This document shows positions 27,765-36,408 of a DNA stretch of 64,000 nucleotides, piece by piece. Source of the stretch: Helicobacter valdiviensis. Its GTDB lineage: Bacteria; Campylobacterota; Campylobacteria; Campylobacterales; Helicobacteraceae. The number at the start of each line of letters is the position of its first letter. Within the stretch, counting starts at the first letter, position 1. The stretch spans positions 1 through 64,000 of the forward strand of contig NZ_NBIU01000007.1 in NCBI RefSeq assembly GCF_003245365.1, given 5' to 3'. The notes under the pieces were generated by a model that did no database searches, was not told the DNA's origin, and saw nothing but the letters and a program-made list of their open reading frames with translations. Made by a program: the position numbers and the translations under genes.

Positions 27765-28496
27765 ATGCAAAATGATGAAGTAGTGATTCAAAGTTATTTA
27801 AAAGTAACTTCTGAAAGAAAAAAAAGAAGAAATCCAGCAAGATGGGATAAATGGCAAAGTATTACAGGTGTAGTTTTAGCTATTTTTATACTTTTCCATA
27901 TGTGTTTTACTTCTTCTATACTTTTTGGAGAAGATGCGTTTAATGCAGTAGTTGCATTTTCTGAAGGCTCATTTATCTTTGGTGGGCATGGTATTCCTTG
28001 GATTACAACGATTGTTGTTGCTGTGATTGGTATTTTCTTTGTTGCACATGCATTTTTAGCTATGAGAAAATTCCCAGCAAACTTCCAACAATTAATGATT
28101 TTTAAAACCCATAAAAATCTTATGAAACATTGTGATACCACTCTTTGGTGGGTGCAATTTATTACTGGTTTTATTCTTTTCTTTATGGGAAGTGCACATC
28201 TTTTTACCATTCTTTTTGCTTCCACAAACATTAATGCAATCACTTCAGCTACTCGTTTTGTGCAAGGCAATTTAGCAGAGTTTTATTTATTTTTGCTTGT
28301 TGTAATGGTTTTACATGCTAGTGTTGGATTATACCGCGTAATTATCAAATGGGTTCCTCTTGAAGCTCCCACAACTGCACAAAGTAATATTAAAAGACGC
28401 AATGTAAAAATCGCTGTTTTTACAATCTTTATCGTTCTTGGTGTGATTGCATTTATCGCTGATTTTACTTGGATTGCTCTTGGAAAAAGTTTATAA
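27765..28496 (+). CDS. frdC: Fumarate reductase di-haem cytochrome b subunit
   Basis: 243-aa membrane anchor of menaquinol:fumarate reductase with five helices. Haem ligands His45, His95, His145 and His184 correspond to Wolinella His44/93/143/182, and Glu67 corresponds to the quinol-site Glu66. The position of the E-pathway Glu180 is Val182 here (MVLHASVGLYR instead of the usual VELH), an important deviation. The N- and C-terminal regions also differ from the H. pylori type. AGGAGGG precedes the ATG. First gene of frdCAB. Confidence 0.9.
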   Translation: MQNDEVVIQSYLKVTSERKKRRNPARWDKWQSITGVVLAIFILFHMCFTSSILFGEDAFNAVVAFSEGSFIFGGHGIPWITTIVVAVIGIFFVAHAFLAMRKFPANFQQLMIFKTHKNLMKHCDTTLWWVQFITGFILFFMGSAHLFTILFASTNINAITSATRFVQGNLAEFYLFLLVVMVLHASVGLYRVIIKWVPLEAPTTAQSNIKRRNVKIAVFTIFIVLGVIAFIADFTWIALGKSL

Positions 28497-28508
28497 GGAG
28501 TGTGAAGG

Positions 28509-30482
28509 ATGAAAATAGTTTATTGTGATTCATTGGTTATTGGTGGAGGTTTAGCAGGACTTAGAGCAGCAGTTGCCTGTCAAGAAAAAGGTCTTAGCAC
28601 AATTGTTTTAAGTTTAATCCCAGTTAAAAGAAGCCACTCTGCGGCAGCTCAAGGTGGTATGCAAGCATCTTTAGGAAACTCAAAAATGAGTGATGGAGAT
28701 AATGAGGATTTACACTTTGCAGATACTGTTAAAGGAAGCGATTGGGGTTGTGATCAAAAAGTTGCTAGAATGTTTGTAACCACTGCCCCAAAAGCAATTA
28801 GACAACTTGCAGCTTGGGGTGTGCCTTGGACTAGAATTCAAAAAGGTGATAGAACAGCAGTTATCAATGCTCAAAAAACAACAATTACTGAAGAAGATTT
28901 TAGACATGGCTTAATCCATTCAAGAGATTTTGGTGGAACAAAAAAATGGAGAACCTGCTACACAGCAGATGCTACTGGACATACAATGCTTTTTGCAGTG
29001 GCAAATGAAGCACTAAAGCATGGTGTAGATATTCATGATAGAAAAGAGGCAATTGCAATTATTCACAAAGAAGGTAAATGCTATGGAGCTATCGTAAGAG
29101 ATTTAATCACAGGAGAGCTTATTGCTTATGTAGCCAAAGGAACTCTTATAGCAACAGGTGGATATGGAAGAATCTATAAAGACACTACAAATGCTGTAAT
29201 TTGTGAAGGTATTGGAACTGCAATCGCACTTGAAACAGGTATAGCAAAGCTAGGAAATATGGAAGCAGTTCAATTCCACCCAACAGCACTCTTCCCAAGT
29301 GGAATCTTGCTTACTGAAGGTTGTAGAGGTGATGGTGGTATTTTAAGAGATGTAGATGGATACCGCTTTATGCCAGATAAAGAACCAGAGAAGAAAGAAT
29401 TAGCAAGTAGAGATGTTGTTTCTCGTAGAATGATTGAAAGAATTAGAGAAGGCAAAGGCGTAAAATCTGTATATGGAGAACATTTGTGGCTTGATATTTC
29501 AATTTTAGGTAGAAAACACATTGAAACAAACCTAAGAGATGTGCAAGAGATTTGTGAATGTTTTGCAGGAATTGATCCAGCAGAAAAATGGGCTCCCGTT
29601 AAACCAATGCAGCACTACTCAATGGGTGGAATTAGAACCGATTATAGAGGTGAGACTGCACTAAAAGGACTATTCTCTGCAGGTGAAGCTGCTTGTTGGG
29701 ATTTACATGGATTTAACCGCTTAGGTGGAAATTCTGTGTCAGAAGCTGTAGTTAGTGGTATGATTATTGGGGATTATTTTGCTGAATCTTGCCAAAATGC
29801 CTATGCAGATATTGAAACTAAGCTTGTAGAAGAATTTTTACAAAAAGAACAAAATTATCTCAATAGCATTTTAGAAAACAATGGCAATGAAAATGTTTTT
29901 GAAATCAAAAACAGAATGAAAGAAATTATGGGCGATAAAGTTGGAATCTTCCGCGATGGACCACACTTAAAAGAAGCGGTAGATGAGCTAGAACAACTTT
30001 ATATTAAATCTAAAAATATTAGCATCCAAACAAAAAGACTTTCAGCAAATCCAGAACTTGAAGAAGCCTATCGTGTGCCAAAAATGCTAAAAATTGCATT
30101 ATGTGTTGCAAAAGGTGCATTGGATAGAACAGAATCAAGAGGTGCTCATAGCCGTGAAGACTACCCAAAAAGAGACGATGTAAATTGGTTAAAGAGAACT
30201 CTAGCTTCTTGGGAAGATCCAAACCAAACACTTCCTACGCTAACTTATGAACCACTAGATATTTCCACAATGGAAATTGCACCTGCATTCCGTGGATATG
30301 GTGCTAAGGGTATGATTATTGAAAATCCTGAAAGTCTAAAAAGACAAGAGGAGATTGATAGAATAAGAAGTGAAATGGAAGCACAAGGTAAAGACAGATA
30401 TGAGATTCAAGAGGCATTAATGCCATTTACTTTACAGCCTCAATACAAAGCTAAAAATGAGAGAATAGGAGATAAACAATGA
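28509..30482 (+). CDS. frdA: Fumarate reductase flavoprotein subunit
   Basis: 657-aa catalytic subunit reducing fumarate to succinate on the cytoplasmic side. The FAD-binding [10 protein letters not shown] is followed by the covalent-flavin His43 in [12 protein letters not shown]. The substrate-site segment [14 protein letters not shown] and the C-terminal [16 protein letters not shown] are conserved. Length is almost that of the Wolinella enzyme (656 aa). Start: GGAGTGTGAAGG before the ATG, 12 bp after frdC. Its stop overlaps the frdB start by ATGA. Confidence 0.95.
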   Translation: MKIVYCDSLVIGGGLAGLRAAVACQEKGLSTIVLSLIPVKRSHSAAAQGGMQASLGNSKMSDGDNEDLHFADTVKGSDWGCDQKVARMFVTTAPKAIRQLAAWGVPWTRIQKGDRTAVINAQKTTITEEDFRHGLIHSRDFGGTKKWRTCYTADATGHTMLFAVANEALKHGVDIHDRKEAIAIIHKEGKCYGAIVRDLITGELIAYVAKGTLIATGGYGRIYKDTTNAVICEGIGTAIALETGIAKLGNMEAVQFHPTALFPSGILLTEGCRGDGGILRDVDGYRFMPDKEPEKKELASRDVVSRRMIERIREGKGVKSVYGEHLWLDISILGRKHIETNLRDVQEICECFAGIDPAEKWAPVKPMQHYSMGGIRTDYRGETALKGLFSAGEAACWDLHGFNRLGGNSVSEAVVSGMIIGDYFAESCQNAYADIETKLVEEFLQKEQNYLNSILENNGNENVFEIKNRMKEIMGDKVGIFRDGPHLKEAVDELEQLYIKSKNISIQTKRLSANPELEEAYRVPKMLKIALCVAKGALDRTESRGAHSREDYPKRDDVNWLKRTLASWEDPNQTLPTLTYEPLDISTMEIAPAFRGYGAKGMIIENPESLKRQEEIDRIRSEMEAQGKDRYEIQEALMPFTLQPQYKAKNERIGDKQ

Positions 30483-31225
30483 GTGGAGCAGTAGAAAATA
30501 GCGGAAGAGAACTAACCATTAGAGTTTTAAAGTTTGATCCAAATAGTGCGGTTTCTAAACCTCATTTCAAAGAATACAAACTAAAAGAAGCACATTCTAT
30601 GACAATCTTTATTGTTCTTAATATGATTAGAGAACAATATGATTCAGATCTTTCTTTTGACTTTGTATGCCGTGCTGGTATCTGTGGAAGTTGTGGTATG
30701 ATGATAAATGGTCGCCCTCGCCTTGCATGTAGAACCTTAACAAAAGATTTTCCTGATGGAATTATCACACTTATGCCACTTCCTGCATTTAAGCTAATTA
30801 AAGACTTATCCGTAGATACTGGAAATTGGTTTAATGGTATGAGCAAAAGGGTAGAGAGCTGGATTCATGCTCAAGAAAAAAGCGAAGAGCATATGAGTCA
30901 AATTGAAGAACGCGTAGAACCTAAAGTAGCACAAGAAGTTTTTGAACTTGATAGATGTATTGAGTGTGGTTGCTGTATTGCTTCATGCGGAACTAAACTA
31001 ATGCGTGAAGACTTTGTAGGTGCCGCTGGATTAAATAGAGTAGTAAGATTTATGCTAGATCCTCATGATGAAAGAAGCGATGAGGATTATTATGAGCTAG
31101 TGGGTGATGATAATGGCGTGTTTGGTTGTATGAGTTTGCTTGCTTGCCATGATGTATGTCCTAAAAATCTACCATTACAAAGCAAAATTGCTTATCTAAG
31201 ACGCAAAATGGCAAATGTAAAATAA
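30479..31225 (+). CDS. frdB: Fumarate reductase iron-sulfur subunit
   Basis: 248-aa electron-transfer subunit. The [2Fe-2S] ligands are in [10 protein letters not shown] and a later Cys (RLAC), the [4Fe-4S] ligands in [12 protein letters not shown], and the [3Fe-4S] ligands in [12 protein letters not shown]. It passes electrons from FrdC haems to FrdA flavin. It starts within the ATGA overlap with frdA and ends one base before a strong terminator. Confidence 0.95.
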   Translation: MSGAVENSGRELTIRVLKFDPNSAVSKPHFKEYKLKEAHSMTIFIVLNMIREQYDSDLSFDFVCRAGICGSCGMMINGRPRLACRTLTKDFPDGIITLMPLPAFKLIKDLSVDTGNWFNGMSKRVESWIHAQEKSEEHMSQIEERVEPKVAQEVFELDRCIECGCCIASCGTKLMREDFVGAAGLNRVVRFMLDPHDERSDEDYYELVGDDNGVFGCMSLLACHDVCPKNLPLQSKIAYLRRKMANVK

Positions 31226-31250
31226 TTTAAATCCCTTTTAGGGATTTAAA
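31226..31250 (+). terminator. Terminator of the frdCAB operon
   Basis: Perfect 11-bp stem: 31226-31236 (TTTAAATCCCT) with 31240-31250, and a TTT loop. It starts at the base after the frdB stop and is followed by AACTTCTTTT. Confidence 0.8.
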
Positions 31251-31274
31251 AACTTCTTTTAATCTTTAAGATGA

Positions 31275-31280
31275 TAAAAT
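31275..31280 (+). promoter_or_regulatory. -10 box of tRNA-Ser
   Basis: TGATAAAAT places TAAAAT at 31275-31280, about 28 bp before the mature tRNA 5' end. Confidence 0.5.
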
Positions 31281-31307
31281 TCGCACTTTCAATTTTACTG
31301 ATTTTAT

Positions 31308-31395
31308 AGAGAGGTGTCCGAGTGGTTGAAGGAGCACGCCTGGAACGCGTGTAAGGTGCAAGCCTTCGAGGGTTCGAATCCCTTCCTCTCTGCCA
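31308..31395 (+). tRNA. tRNA-Ser (anticodon GGA), CCA encoded
   Basis: Class II tRNA of 88 nt. The acceptor stem AGAGAGG/CCTCTCT is fully paired. The anticodon loop carries GGA (reads TCC/TCT). A long variable arm follows, then the T-loop GTTCGAATC and an encoded GCCA 3' end. No repeat of its 3' end was found elsewhere in the window, so there is no sign of an integrated element. Confidence 0.95.
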
Positions 31396-31619
31396 CATAA
31401 TTTTTATTTCTTTTGATATTAATCCTAAAAACTTAATTTACTTAACTTCTTGCATAATCTAAAAATTCCATTAGCTATTATGCCATATTTACTACAAACA
31501 ATAATTAGCATTTAAAATAAATCTTTTTAGAAATTTAATAAATATTATTAAAATCTACAAACAAACTTAAGATTTTAAAAGCATATAAAACACTCTTTAA
31601 ATATCTATACCAATGATAT

Positions 31620-31632
31620 TTACGATTATAAA
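31620..31632 (-). repeat. Copy 1 of a 13-bp direct repeat containing a minus-strand TATAAT
   Basis: TTACGATTATAAA on the plus strand recurs identically 600 bp downstream (32220-32232). On the minus strand it reads TTTATAATCGTAA, with TTGTG just upstream. It could be a promoter -10 for a leftward transcript. Confidence 0.35.
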
Positions 31633-32219
31633 GTTTCACAACCTTTCAAAATTAAAATAATAACTAACTTAATATTTTTATTTTAATCCTCCCACTATTT
31701 AATTCTTTAATTCTATAATTTAGACAACAAATTATACACAACCAATAAAAATTAGAATGGTTTATCCGATTAAAAATAAAGACAAAACACAAAAACTCTT
31801 AAAATATATAGCAATAAAAACTACTATCCTAATAATACTTTTATCTTATAGATTTTCCACAACCCTCTAATGTTTCCTACACAAATTCATATAATAGATT
31901 ATATCAATTAATTTTATACAAAATTTTACTTATTTATACAATTTTAAACCCAATAAAAAACCTAAAAATACGAAAAAAATAAGCCCCTAAACTAATTAAA
32001 AACAAAAAAAGAAATAATTAAAAATATAAAATATAAGCAAGCTAACTATTAAACGAGTTATTATAAGAGTATTTTACTTGCTCTTTAGATAAATAGTGTG
32101 CAATATTATAAAACTCTAAAAAATATAAAAGTATTAAAAAATATAAAACAAGAAATATTAACCCAATACAAACCAATATAGAATGATTTTAATATTTATA
32201 GAGCTCAATGCAATAAGTC

Positions 32220-32232
32220 TTACGATTATAAA
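32220..32232 (-). repeat. Copy 2 of the 13-bp direct repeat containing a minus-strand TATAAT
   Basis: Identical to the copy at 31620-31632, again preceded on the minus strand by TTGTG. No gene follows on that strand. Confidence 0.35.
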
Positions 32233-32905
32233 CCACAAGTGCATATAAAAACTTATACAAAAATCTAAAATATCCAAAAAATAAATATACAAGAGGACTT
32301 TGTTAAAGTTAATAACTCTTTAAAGGTTATTTTAAATTAATCTACTTCAAAAGAAAAACTAAAAAAACTAGATAATCTACCACCATATGCTTTAAATATG
32401 CTAATTTCTATTAATAATTTCTAAATTTTGCTTTCATTGAATTTCTTATTGTTTGTTTCTCTTTTTTAAATCATCATAATTTTTAATATTGACTTTTATA
32501 TATTCTAAAATCATTTTACTTTCTTATTATTTTTAAAAGTCTTATATTTCTATATTCTAAAAATTTTCAATATATTAATTTTTGCATTCCTTTTGGAAAC
32601 TCTTTATATTTACTTATTTCCTTAAAAGTATCAAATAACCTATCAAACCTCAAATTAAAAAGCTTACTAAACTTAAAACTATCACGATCCTTAAATCAAA
32701 AATAATTTCTCCAAACTATTAAGTTTATTAGGCTTTAATATTTTATTAAGTTTTTACTTTAAACAAATCATTTTACTTTATAAAGCCACAAGCAAGAACC
32801 TACTATTGTTTTTTGATAAACTTATTATAAAAAACTTTTTAATGATTTTCTAAAAAGATTTTAAAATAGCATTTACTTTAATAATCTAAAAATTCTTTTC
32901 TAGAA

Positions 32906-32974
32906 AGCAGGATACTAACCAAAAGACTATATAGCTTTGACTAATCCTGCTAATATTCTTGCAGACTTTGCAAG
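32906..32974 (-). other. Two hairpins downstream of the tonB region
   Basis: A compact stem CTTGCA/TGCAAG (32958-32974, 5-nt loop) is followed leftward by an 8-bp inverted repeat AGCAGGAT/ATCCTGCT (32906-32913 with 32944-32951, 30-nt loop). Read on the minus strand they follow the small frame at 32977-33126 and the exbB-exbD-tonB direction, so they may end that transcript or belong to a structured RNA. Confidence 0.35.
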
Positions 32975-32976
32975 CT

Positions 32977-33126
32977 CTAGCATTTGCATAAGACACAGCT
33001 TATACACCTATCAATAAAAAGTTGTAAAATCAGCACAACACTCCCGCAAAATTCATTAAAGCTTAGCATAAATTTTGCAATTTTATCTAGATTTAACAAA
33101 ATTCCCCCTAAGTATAAACCTATCAT
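32977..33126 (-). CDS. Possible 49-aa hydrophobic, cysteine-containing peptide
   Basis: Minus-strand frame from an ATG at 33126 to TAG at 32977-32979. It begins MIGLYLGGILLNLDKIAK and ends in a hydrophobic helix followed by ISCVLCKC. It lies 81 bp downstream of tonB in the same direction, and hairpins follow its stop. The Shine-Dalgarno site is poor (GAAGAA), and no family is recognised. It may be a chance frame or a remnant. Confidence 0.2.
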   Translation of the reverse strand: MIGLYLGGILLNLDKIAKFMLSFNEFCGSVVLILQLFIDRCISCVLCKC

Positions 33127-33207
33127 TCTATTCTTCTATTATGCTAGCAAGGAACATATCTCCCTTACTAACATAAACTTAGAAAATTGCAAATACTATT
33201 TTATTCC

Positions 33208-33903
33208 CTACCCTTGTCTTAAATTATATTCAATAGGAATTCTTATTACTACATCTTTTTTAGGTGTCGGAAAAGATTGTGAAGCTTTTTTAATAGTTTT
33301 AATAGAAGAATTATCTAAAATCGCATGTGTTGAACCTTTAATTACACGGATATTTTCCACTCCACCACCACCTAAAAGCCTAAATTCTACCAAAACAGTC
33401 CCAACAGCCCTCATCATTCTAGCTTTTCTTGGATAATCTAAATTTGCATCAATAGCCTGTTTAATTGCTATTAAAAAAGGATCATTATTTTTTCCAAAAG
33501 TTAGCACAGAACTGCTTTCTTGACTTTGGTTAAGTGCATTTTGATTTGTAGGAAGATTTTGCTGTGTTACTTGCTGTTGCTTAGGAGCTTGTATGGGTTT
33601 TTTAGTAGATATTACTTTAGAAACAGGCTTTTTTTCTATAGGTTTTGCAATAGGTTTGATAATAGGTTTTTCTTTGATAGGTTGCGGTTTTACCATCTCT
33701 TGTTTGGAAGCTTGCGTTTGTTTTATTTCACTAAACTGCTTAAGAGAAATAGCAAGAGTAGTTGTCTGCAAACCAACATCTTTAGGTATAAAATGTTTTT
33801 GTGCTAAAAACACCATCATAAAAATCCCAAAATATATACCACATGTAAGCAAAAAAGAAATTTCTGTGCTATTGTTTTTTGGTTGCAATGCTGAAGTTCT
33901 CAT
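33208..33903 (-). CDS. tonB: TonB energy-transducing protein
   Basis: 231-aa periplasmic protein anchored by one N-terminal helix (about residues 17-36). A Pro/Lys-rich spacer (about 65-110, with KPQPIKEKPIIKPIAKPIEK) spans the periplasm. The C-terminal domain (about 145-231), with YPRKARMMRAVGTVLVEF, contacts TonB boxes of outer-membrane receptors. It powers iron/haem/nickel uptake with ExbB-ExbD. AAAGGAAA supports the start, which overlaps exbD by 35 bp. Last recognised gene of the Fur-box-preceded operon. Confidence 0.9.
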   Translation of the reverse strand: MRTSALQPKNNSTEISFLLTCGIYFGIFMMVFLAQKHFIPKDVGLQTTTLAISLKQFSEIKQTQASKQEMVKPQPIKEKPIIKPIAKPIEKKPVSKVISTKKPIQAPKQQQVTQQNLPTNQNALNQSQESSSVLTFGKNNDPFLIAIKQAIDANLDYPRKARMMRAVGTVLVEFRLLGGGGVENIRVIKGSTHAILDNSSIKTIKKASQSFPTPKKDVVIRIPIEYNLRQG

Positions 33904-34252
33904 GAGAATTTCCTTTTAAAATATCAATAATTTGTATAAAAATTTCAAATCTAGCATCTTTATCGCTTTTTAATTCCACAAGCGTCTTAGGATCAATTGT
34001 GCTTAATTGCTCTTTTAGTCCTTCTAGTGAAATTTCTTTATCTTCAAGATAGATTTTATCTTCTTTGCTAATTAAAATTTGCACCTTTTTTTCATCTTTT
34101 TGTTGCTGTGCCGAACTTGCCTCTGGTAGCTCTATTTGTATTTTCCCTTGTGCTATAAAGGTAGAAATACTTAAAACTATGGCAAGTAACACCAACATAA
34201 TATCAATAAAAGGGACAATATTTAAAGATTCATTTTTAGGGATTTTAACCAT
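33869..34252 (-). CDS. exbD: ExbD biopolymer transport protein
   Basis: 127-aa inner-membrane protein with one N-terminal helix. It carries the proton-path aspartate in [13 protein letters not shown] (about residues 11-23) and a periplasmic domain. It uses the proton motive force with ExbB to energise TonB. It overlaps the exbB stop by 8 bp and the tonB start by 35 bp, which implies coupled translation. Confidence 0.9.
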   Translation of the reverse strand: MVKIPKNESLNIVPFIDIMLVLLAIVLSISTFIAQGKIQIELPEASSAQQQKDEKKVQILISKEDKIYLEDKEISLEGLKEQLSTIDPKTLVELKSDKDARFEIFIQIIDILKGNSHENFSIATKKQ

Positions 34253-34673
34253 TTTTTACCTCTGCTTTATAGCGATTGCTTAAGAGAGTGATTTTTCTAT
34301 AAAGCCCATTGTATGCAATTAAAGTAGGAATTGCAACTGCCAAACCAAGTGCAGTAGCCTTTAATGCTAGGGATAATCCTGTCATAATACCTTTAGTGTC
34401 AATAGAACCACTAAGTCCCATTTCATAAAAAGTAATCATAATCCCAATAACTGTTCCCAAAAGCCCAACATAAGGTGCATTAGAATAGATTATATAAAGC
34501 GTAGTGAGGTTTTTTGTAATCGCATCTTCAAAAGCTTCTTGTGTAGCATAATCCTTAAAATTAACCTTAGAAAAAAACAAAACGCGTTCAATGCTAAACC
34601 ATAACGCTATAAAACCCATTAATCCCAAAATGCCAAAAATTGCATAATCAATACTCTCTTTTAAAAATTCCAT
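34245..34673 (-). CDS. exbB: ExbB/TolQ-family proton channel protein
   Basis: 142-aa protein with three membrane helices. The motif [17 protein letters not shown] and the third-helix [20 protein letters not shown] are typical of ExbB. An upstream in-frame start at 34712 lies in the promoter region. The ATG at 34673 has AAGGAATGG upstream and begins [10 protein letters not shown], as in the family, so it is preferred. First gene of exbB-exbD-tonB. Confidence 0.9.
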   Translation of the reverse strand: MEFLKESIDYAIFGILGLMGFIALWFSIERVLFFSKVNFKDYATQEAFEDAITKNLTTLYIIYSNAPYVGLLGTVIGIMITFYEMGLSGSIDTKGIMTGLSLALKATALGLAVAIPTLIAYNGLYRKITLLSNRYKAEVKNG

Positions 34674-34713
34674 ATTTGTCCATTCCTTGAAATAAATAAA
34701 AATTGTTATCACT

Positions 34714-34750
34714 ATTATAACAAAAAATATTGATAATGAGAAATATTTTT
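34714..34750 (-). promoter_or_regulatory. Promoter with Fur-box-like site ahead of exbB-exbD-tonB
   Basis: On the minus strand a TATAAT (34714-34719) lies just upstream of the exbB leader. Next to it, 34732-34750 starts GATAATGAGAAATATTTTT, matching the 19-bp Fur consensus at about 14 positions. GTTATCACTATTATAAC adjacent adds more GATAAT-like half sites. Iron repression of the TonB system is expected; the site itself is a reading-level match. Confidence 0.55.
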
Positions 34751-34793
34751 AAAATTTTGTCATATTATAACTTAGTTCAAAAAAATAAAATCT

Positions 34794-35378
34794 CTAAAAC
34801 AAAGAGGGTTGTATAAGGGATTTTATCTTGTAAGTTTTACGATGTTCTTCACACATTCCATATTCCAAAATAGCAGAAATATGAGCTTTTGAGCCATATC
34901 CTTTATTTTTGGAGAAGTGGTATTTGGGATAAAGTTTATCAAGTTCTTGCATCTGTATATCCTTTGCATTTTTTGCTAAAATGCTAGCAGCACTAATAGC
35001 AGATACTTTATCATCTCCTTTGATTAAAGTTTGTAAATTTTTCACACCAAAAGTAGAATTTCCATCAAAAAGATAAATGTCTGCACACACTTTTTCTAAA
35101 ATCTCTTCTAACGCACTCTTAATACACCAACTCAAACCCCTCTCATCAATTAAAATAGCACTCTTTTCTACAAGATGATAGTTTGCATATTTTTTAATAA
35201 GAGGTGCTAAAATATCCCTCTTATTTTGTGAAAGTTTTTTGGAATCTCTTAATTCTTTTTTTAAATCTTGCGGGAAATCATCGCCCAATACCACTCCACA
35301 CATAAACATAGAACCTGCCAATGATCCTCTTCCAGCCTCATCTATACCACAAATCAAAGCATTCTCCAAAAATTCCAT
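34794..35378 (-). CDS. rnhB: Ribonuclease HII
   Basis: 194-aa enzyme that nicks RNA in RNA-DNA hybrids and removes misincorporated ribonucleotides. The N-terminal GIDEAGRGSLAGSM (about residues 11-24) carries the catalytic Asp-Glu and GRG motif; later acidic residues lie in YLFDGN and ISAASILAK. Slightly short but within the family range. It is upstream of exbB on the same strand and separated from it by the Fur-like promoter. Confidence 0.92.
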   Translation of the reverse strand: MEFLENALICGIDEAGRGSLAGSMFMCGVVLGDDFPQDLKKELRDSKKLSQNKRDILAPLIKKYANYHLVEKSAILIDERGLSWCIKSALEEILEKVCADIYLFDGNSTFGVKNLQTLIKGDDKVSAISAASILAKNAKDIQMQELDKLYPKYHFSKNKGYGSKAHISAILEYGMCEEHRKTYKIKSLIQPSLF

Positions 35379-35534
35379 ATTCTCTCTTTATAGAAATTCA
35401 CAAATCCACATCTTAAATTTGTTAAAAATTAGCAATATTTAGCTGTTAATTCAATAAAAGCCCTCTTTTTATTTTTGAAAAGTATCTTACAAATATTTAC
35501 CAAATAATCTTGTAAGTTTTAAGCAAAAATAATC

Positions 35535-35540
35535 TATAAT
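35535..35540 (+). promoter_or_regulatory. -10 box of the pgbA-like/glcD pair
   Basis: TATAAT at 35535-35540, 30 bp before the ATG. AAGGGCG is the ribosome-binding site. Confidence 0.55.
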
Positions 35541-35570
35541 CGTGAAATTTTAATTGTTTTAAGGGCGATA

Positions 35571-36389
35571 ATGAAGCGATTATTTTTTATCATGTTTTTA
35601 GTATGTGCTTATTTTTCTTTAGGATTTAGCACACCTTTTGGCAATAGACTTGCTGTGCCTATTATTGAAATAGATTCGCAAAATCCAAATTTTGCCTATG
35701 TGCCTGCATTTGATTTAAAAGTGGGCGAAAGTGGTGAAATTATCCGTTGGTTTGACAAAGAACATTCTGGAATTGTTGCAAGAGCTGCTGTTATTGAAGT
35801 TAAAGATGGGAGAGCCAAAGTTGCTTTTGAGGCTTATCAAGGACTAAATCAAGACGCTTTCCCTATTCCCCTCTTAACCCCTCAAAAAAACGATGAAGTA
35901 ATTTTTAGAACTTTTAATGATCGTGCATTTTTAATTGCTCCTAATCAAGAAATTTATGATAAAATCCAATCTGCCTACCCTGAAGTTACTTGGCTACACC
36001 CCGATCTTTTTGCTGCTTACTTAATGGATATTGGACATCTTGCACCTGTAAAGGGGGATTTTAGAAATATTTGTTCTCAATATTCTGCTGGAGTTGTCTA
36101 TATTGTAAATCTCAATGAAGGTCAAGCACTAGATTGCCAAACTTTTAGTCTTATCAAAAAAGATTACATTACTGGACGCGTAGCTCCAAAAGATCGTATG
36201 CGTCCTTTTTATTCACGCATAGGTAATGCCAATCAAGATTGGTTTACCTACCTTGTGAGTGGAATTAGTGTAAATGACTATTATCTTTATTATCAAGCTC
36301 TTCTAAAAGGAGAAATTGAAGATTCAGATGCTACTTTCTTTGGAAAAATCACAAGATACTTTAAAGAAACGATTAAAGAAAATTTTTAG
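35571..36389 (+). CDS. Exported PgbA-like (plasminogen-binding protein family) protein
   Basis: 272-aa protein with an N-terminal signal peptide (about 1-20). The mature part holds conserved-looking NRLAVPIIEIDSQN and VTWLHPDLFAAYLMDIGHLAP. Its position directly before glcD matches H. pylori HP0508 (pgbA, plasminogen-binding) followed by HP0509 (glcD). The H. pylori protein is longer, and its plasminogen-binding lysine-rich end is not visible here, so that activity should not be assumed. Surface or periplasmic location follows from the signal peptide. Confidence 0.6.
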   Translation: MKRLFFIMFLVCAYFSLGFSTPFGNRLAVPIIEIDSQNPNFAYVPAFDLKVGESGEIIRWFDKEHSGIVARAAVIEVKDGRAKVAFEAYQGLNQDAFPIPLLTPQKNDEVIFRTFNDRAFLIAPNQEIYDKIQSAYPEVTWLHPDLFAAYLMDIGHLAPVKGDFRNICSQYSAGVVYIVNLNEGQALDCQTFSLIKKDYITGRVAPKDRMRPFYSRIGNANQDWFTYLVSGISVNDYYLYYQALLKGEIEDSDATFFGKITRYFKETIKENF

Positions 36390-36408
36390 AATTTGAAAGG
36401 TTTATGCA

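Larger units (their letters stand above)
31396..32976. other. Long, very AT-rich, gene-poor region
   Basis: About 1.6 kb without a plausible complete gene. Stop codons are dense in all frames. Two minus-strand stretches look protein-like: 32567-32695 (42 codons, including FKEISKYKEFPKGMQKLIY) and 32337-32420 (28 codons, ending RLSSFFSFSFEVD), suggesting decayed coding sequence. A direct repeat and two hairpins are described separately. It could be an eroded gene or a region expressing small RNAs. Confidence 0.4.

Noticed and set aside
31308..31395. Attachment site of an integrated element at tRNA-Ser
   Set aside because: No repeat of the tRNA 3' end and no integrase gene was found in the window.
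32567..32695. TGA read as tryptophan to rescue a longer minus-strand gene
   Set aside because: Several TAA/TAG stops follow in the same frame and all other genes of the window use TGA only as stop.
32977..33126. Type I toxin of the AapA kind
   Set aside because: It lacks the short basic helix and antisense-RNA arrangement of AapA/IsoA; similarity is only hydrophobicity.
32984..33436. 150-codon plus-strand frame opposite tonB
   Set aside because: It is antisense to the well-supported tonB C-terminal domain and has no ribosome-binding site.
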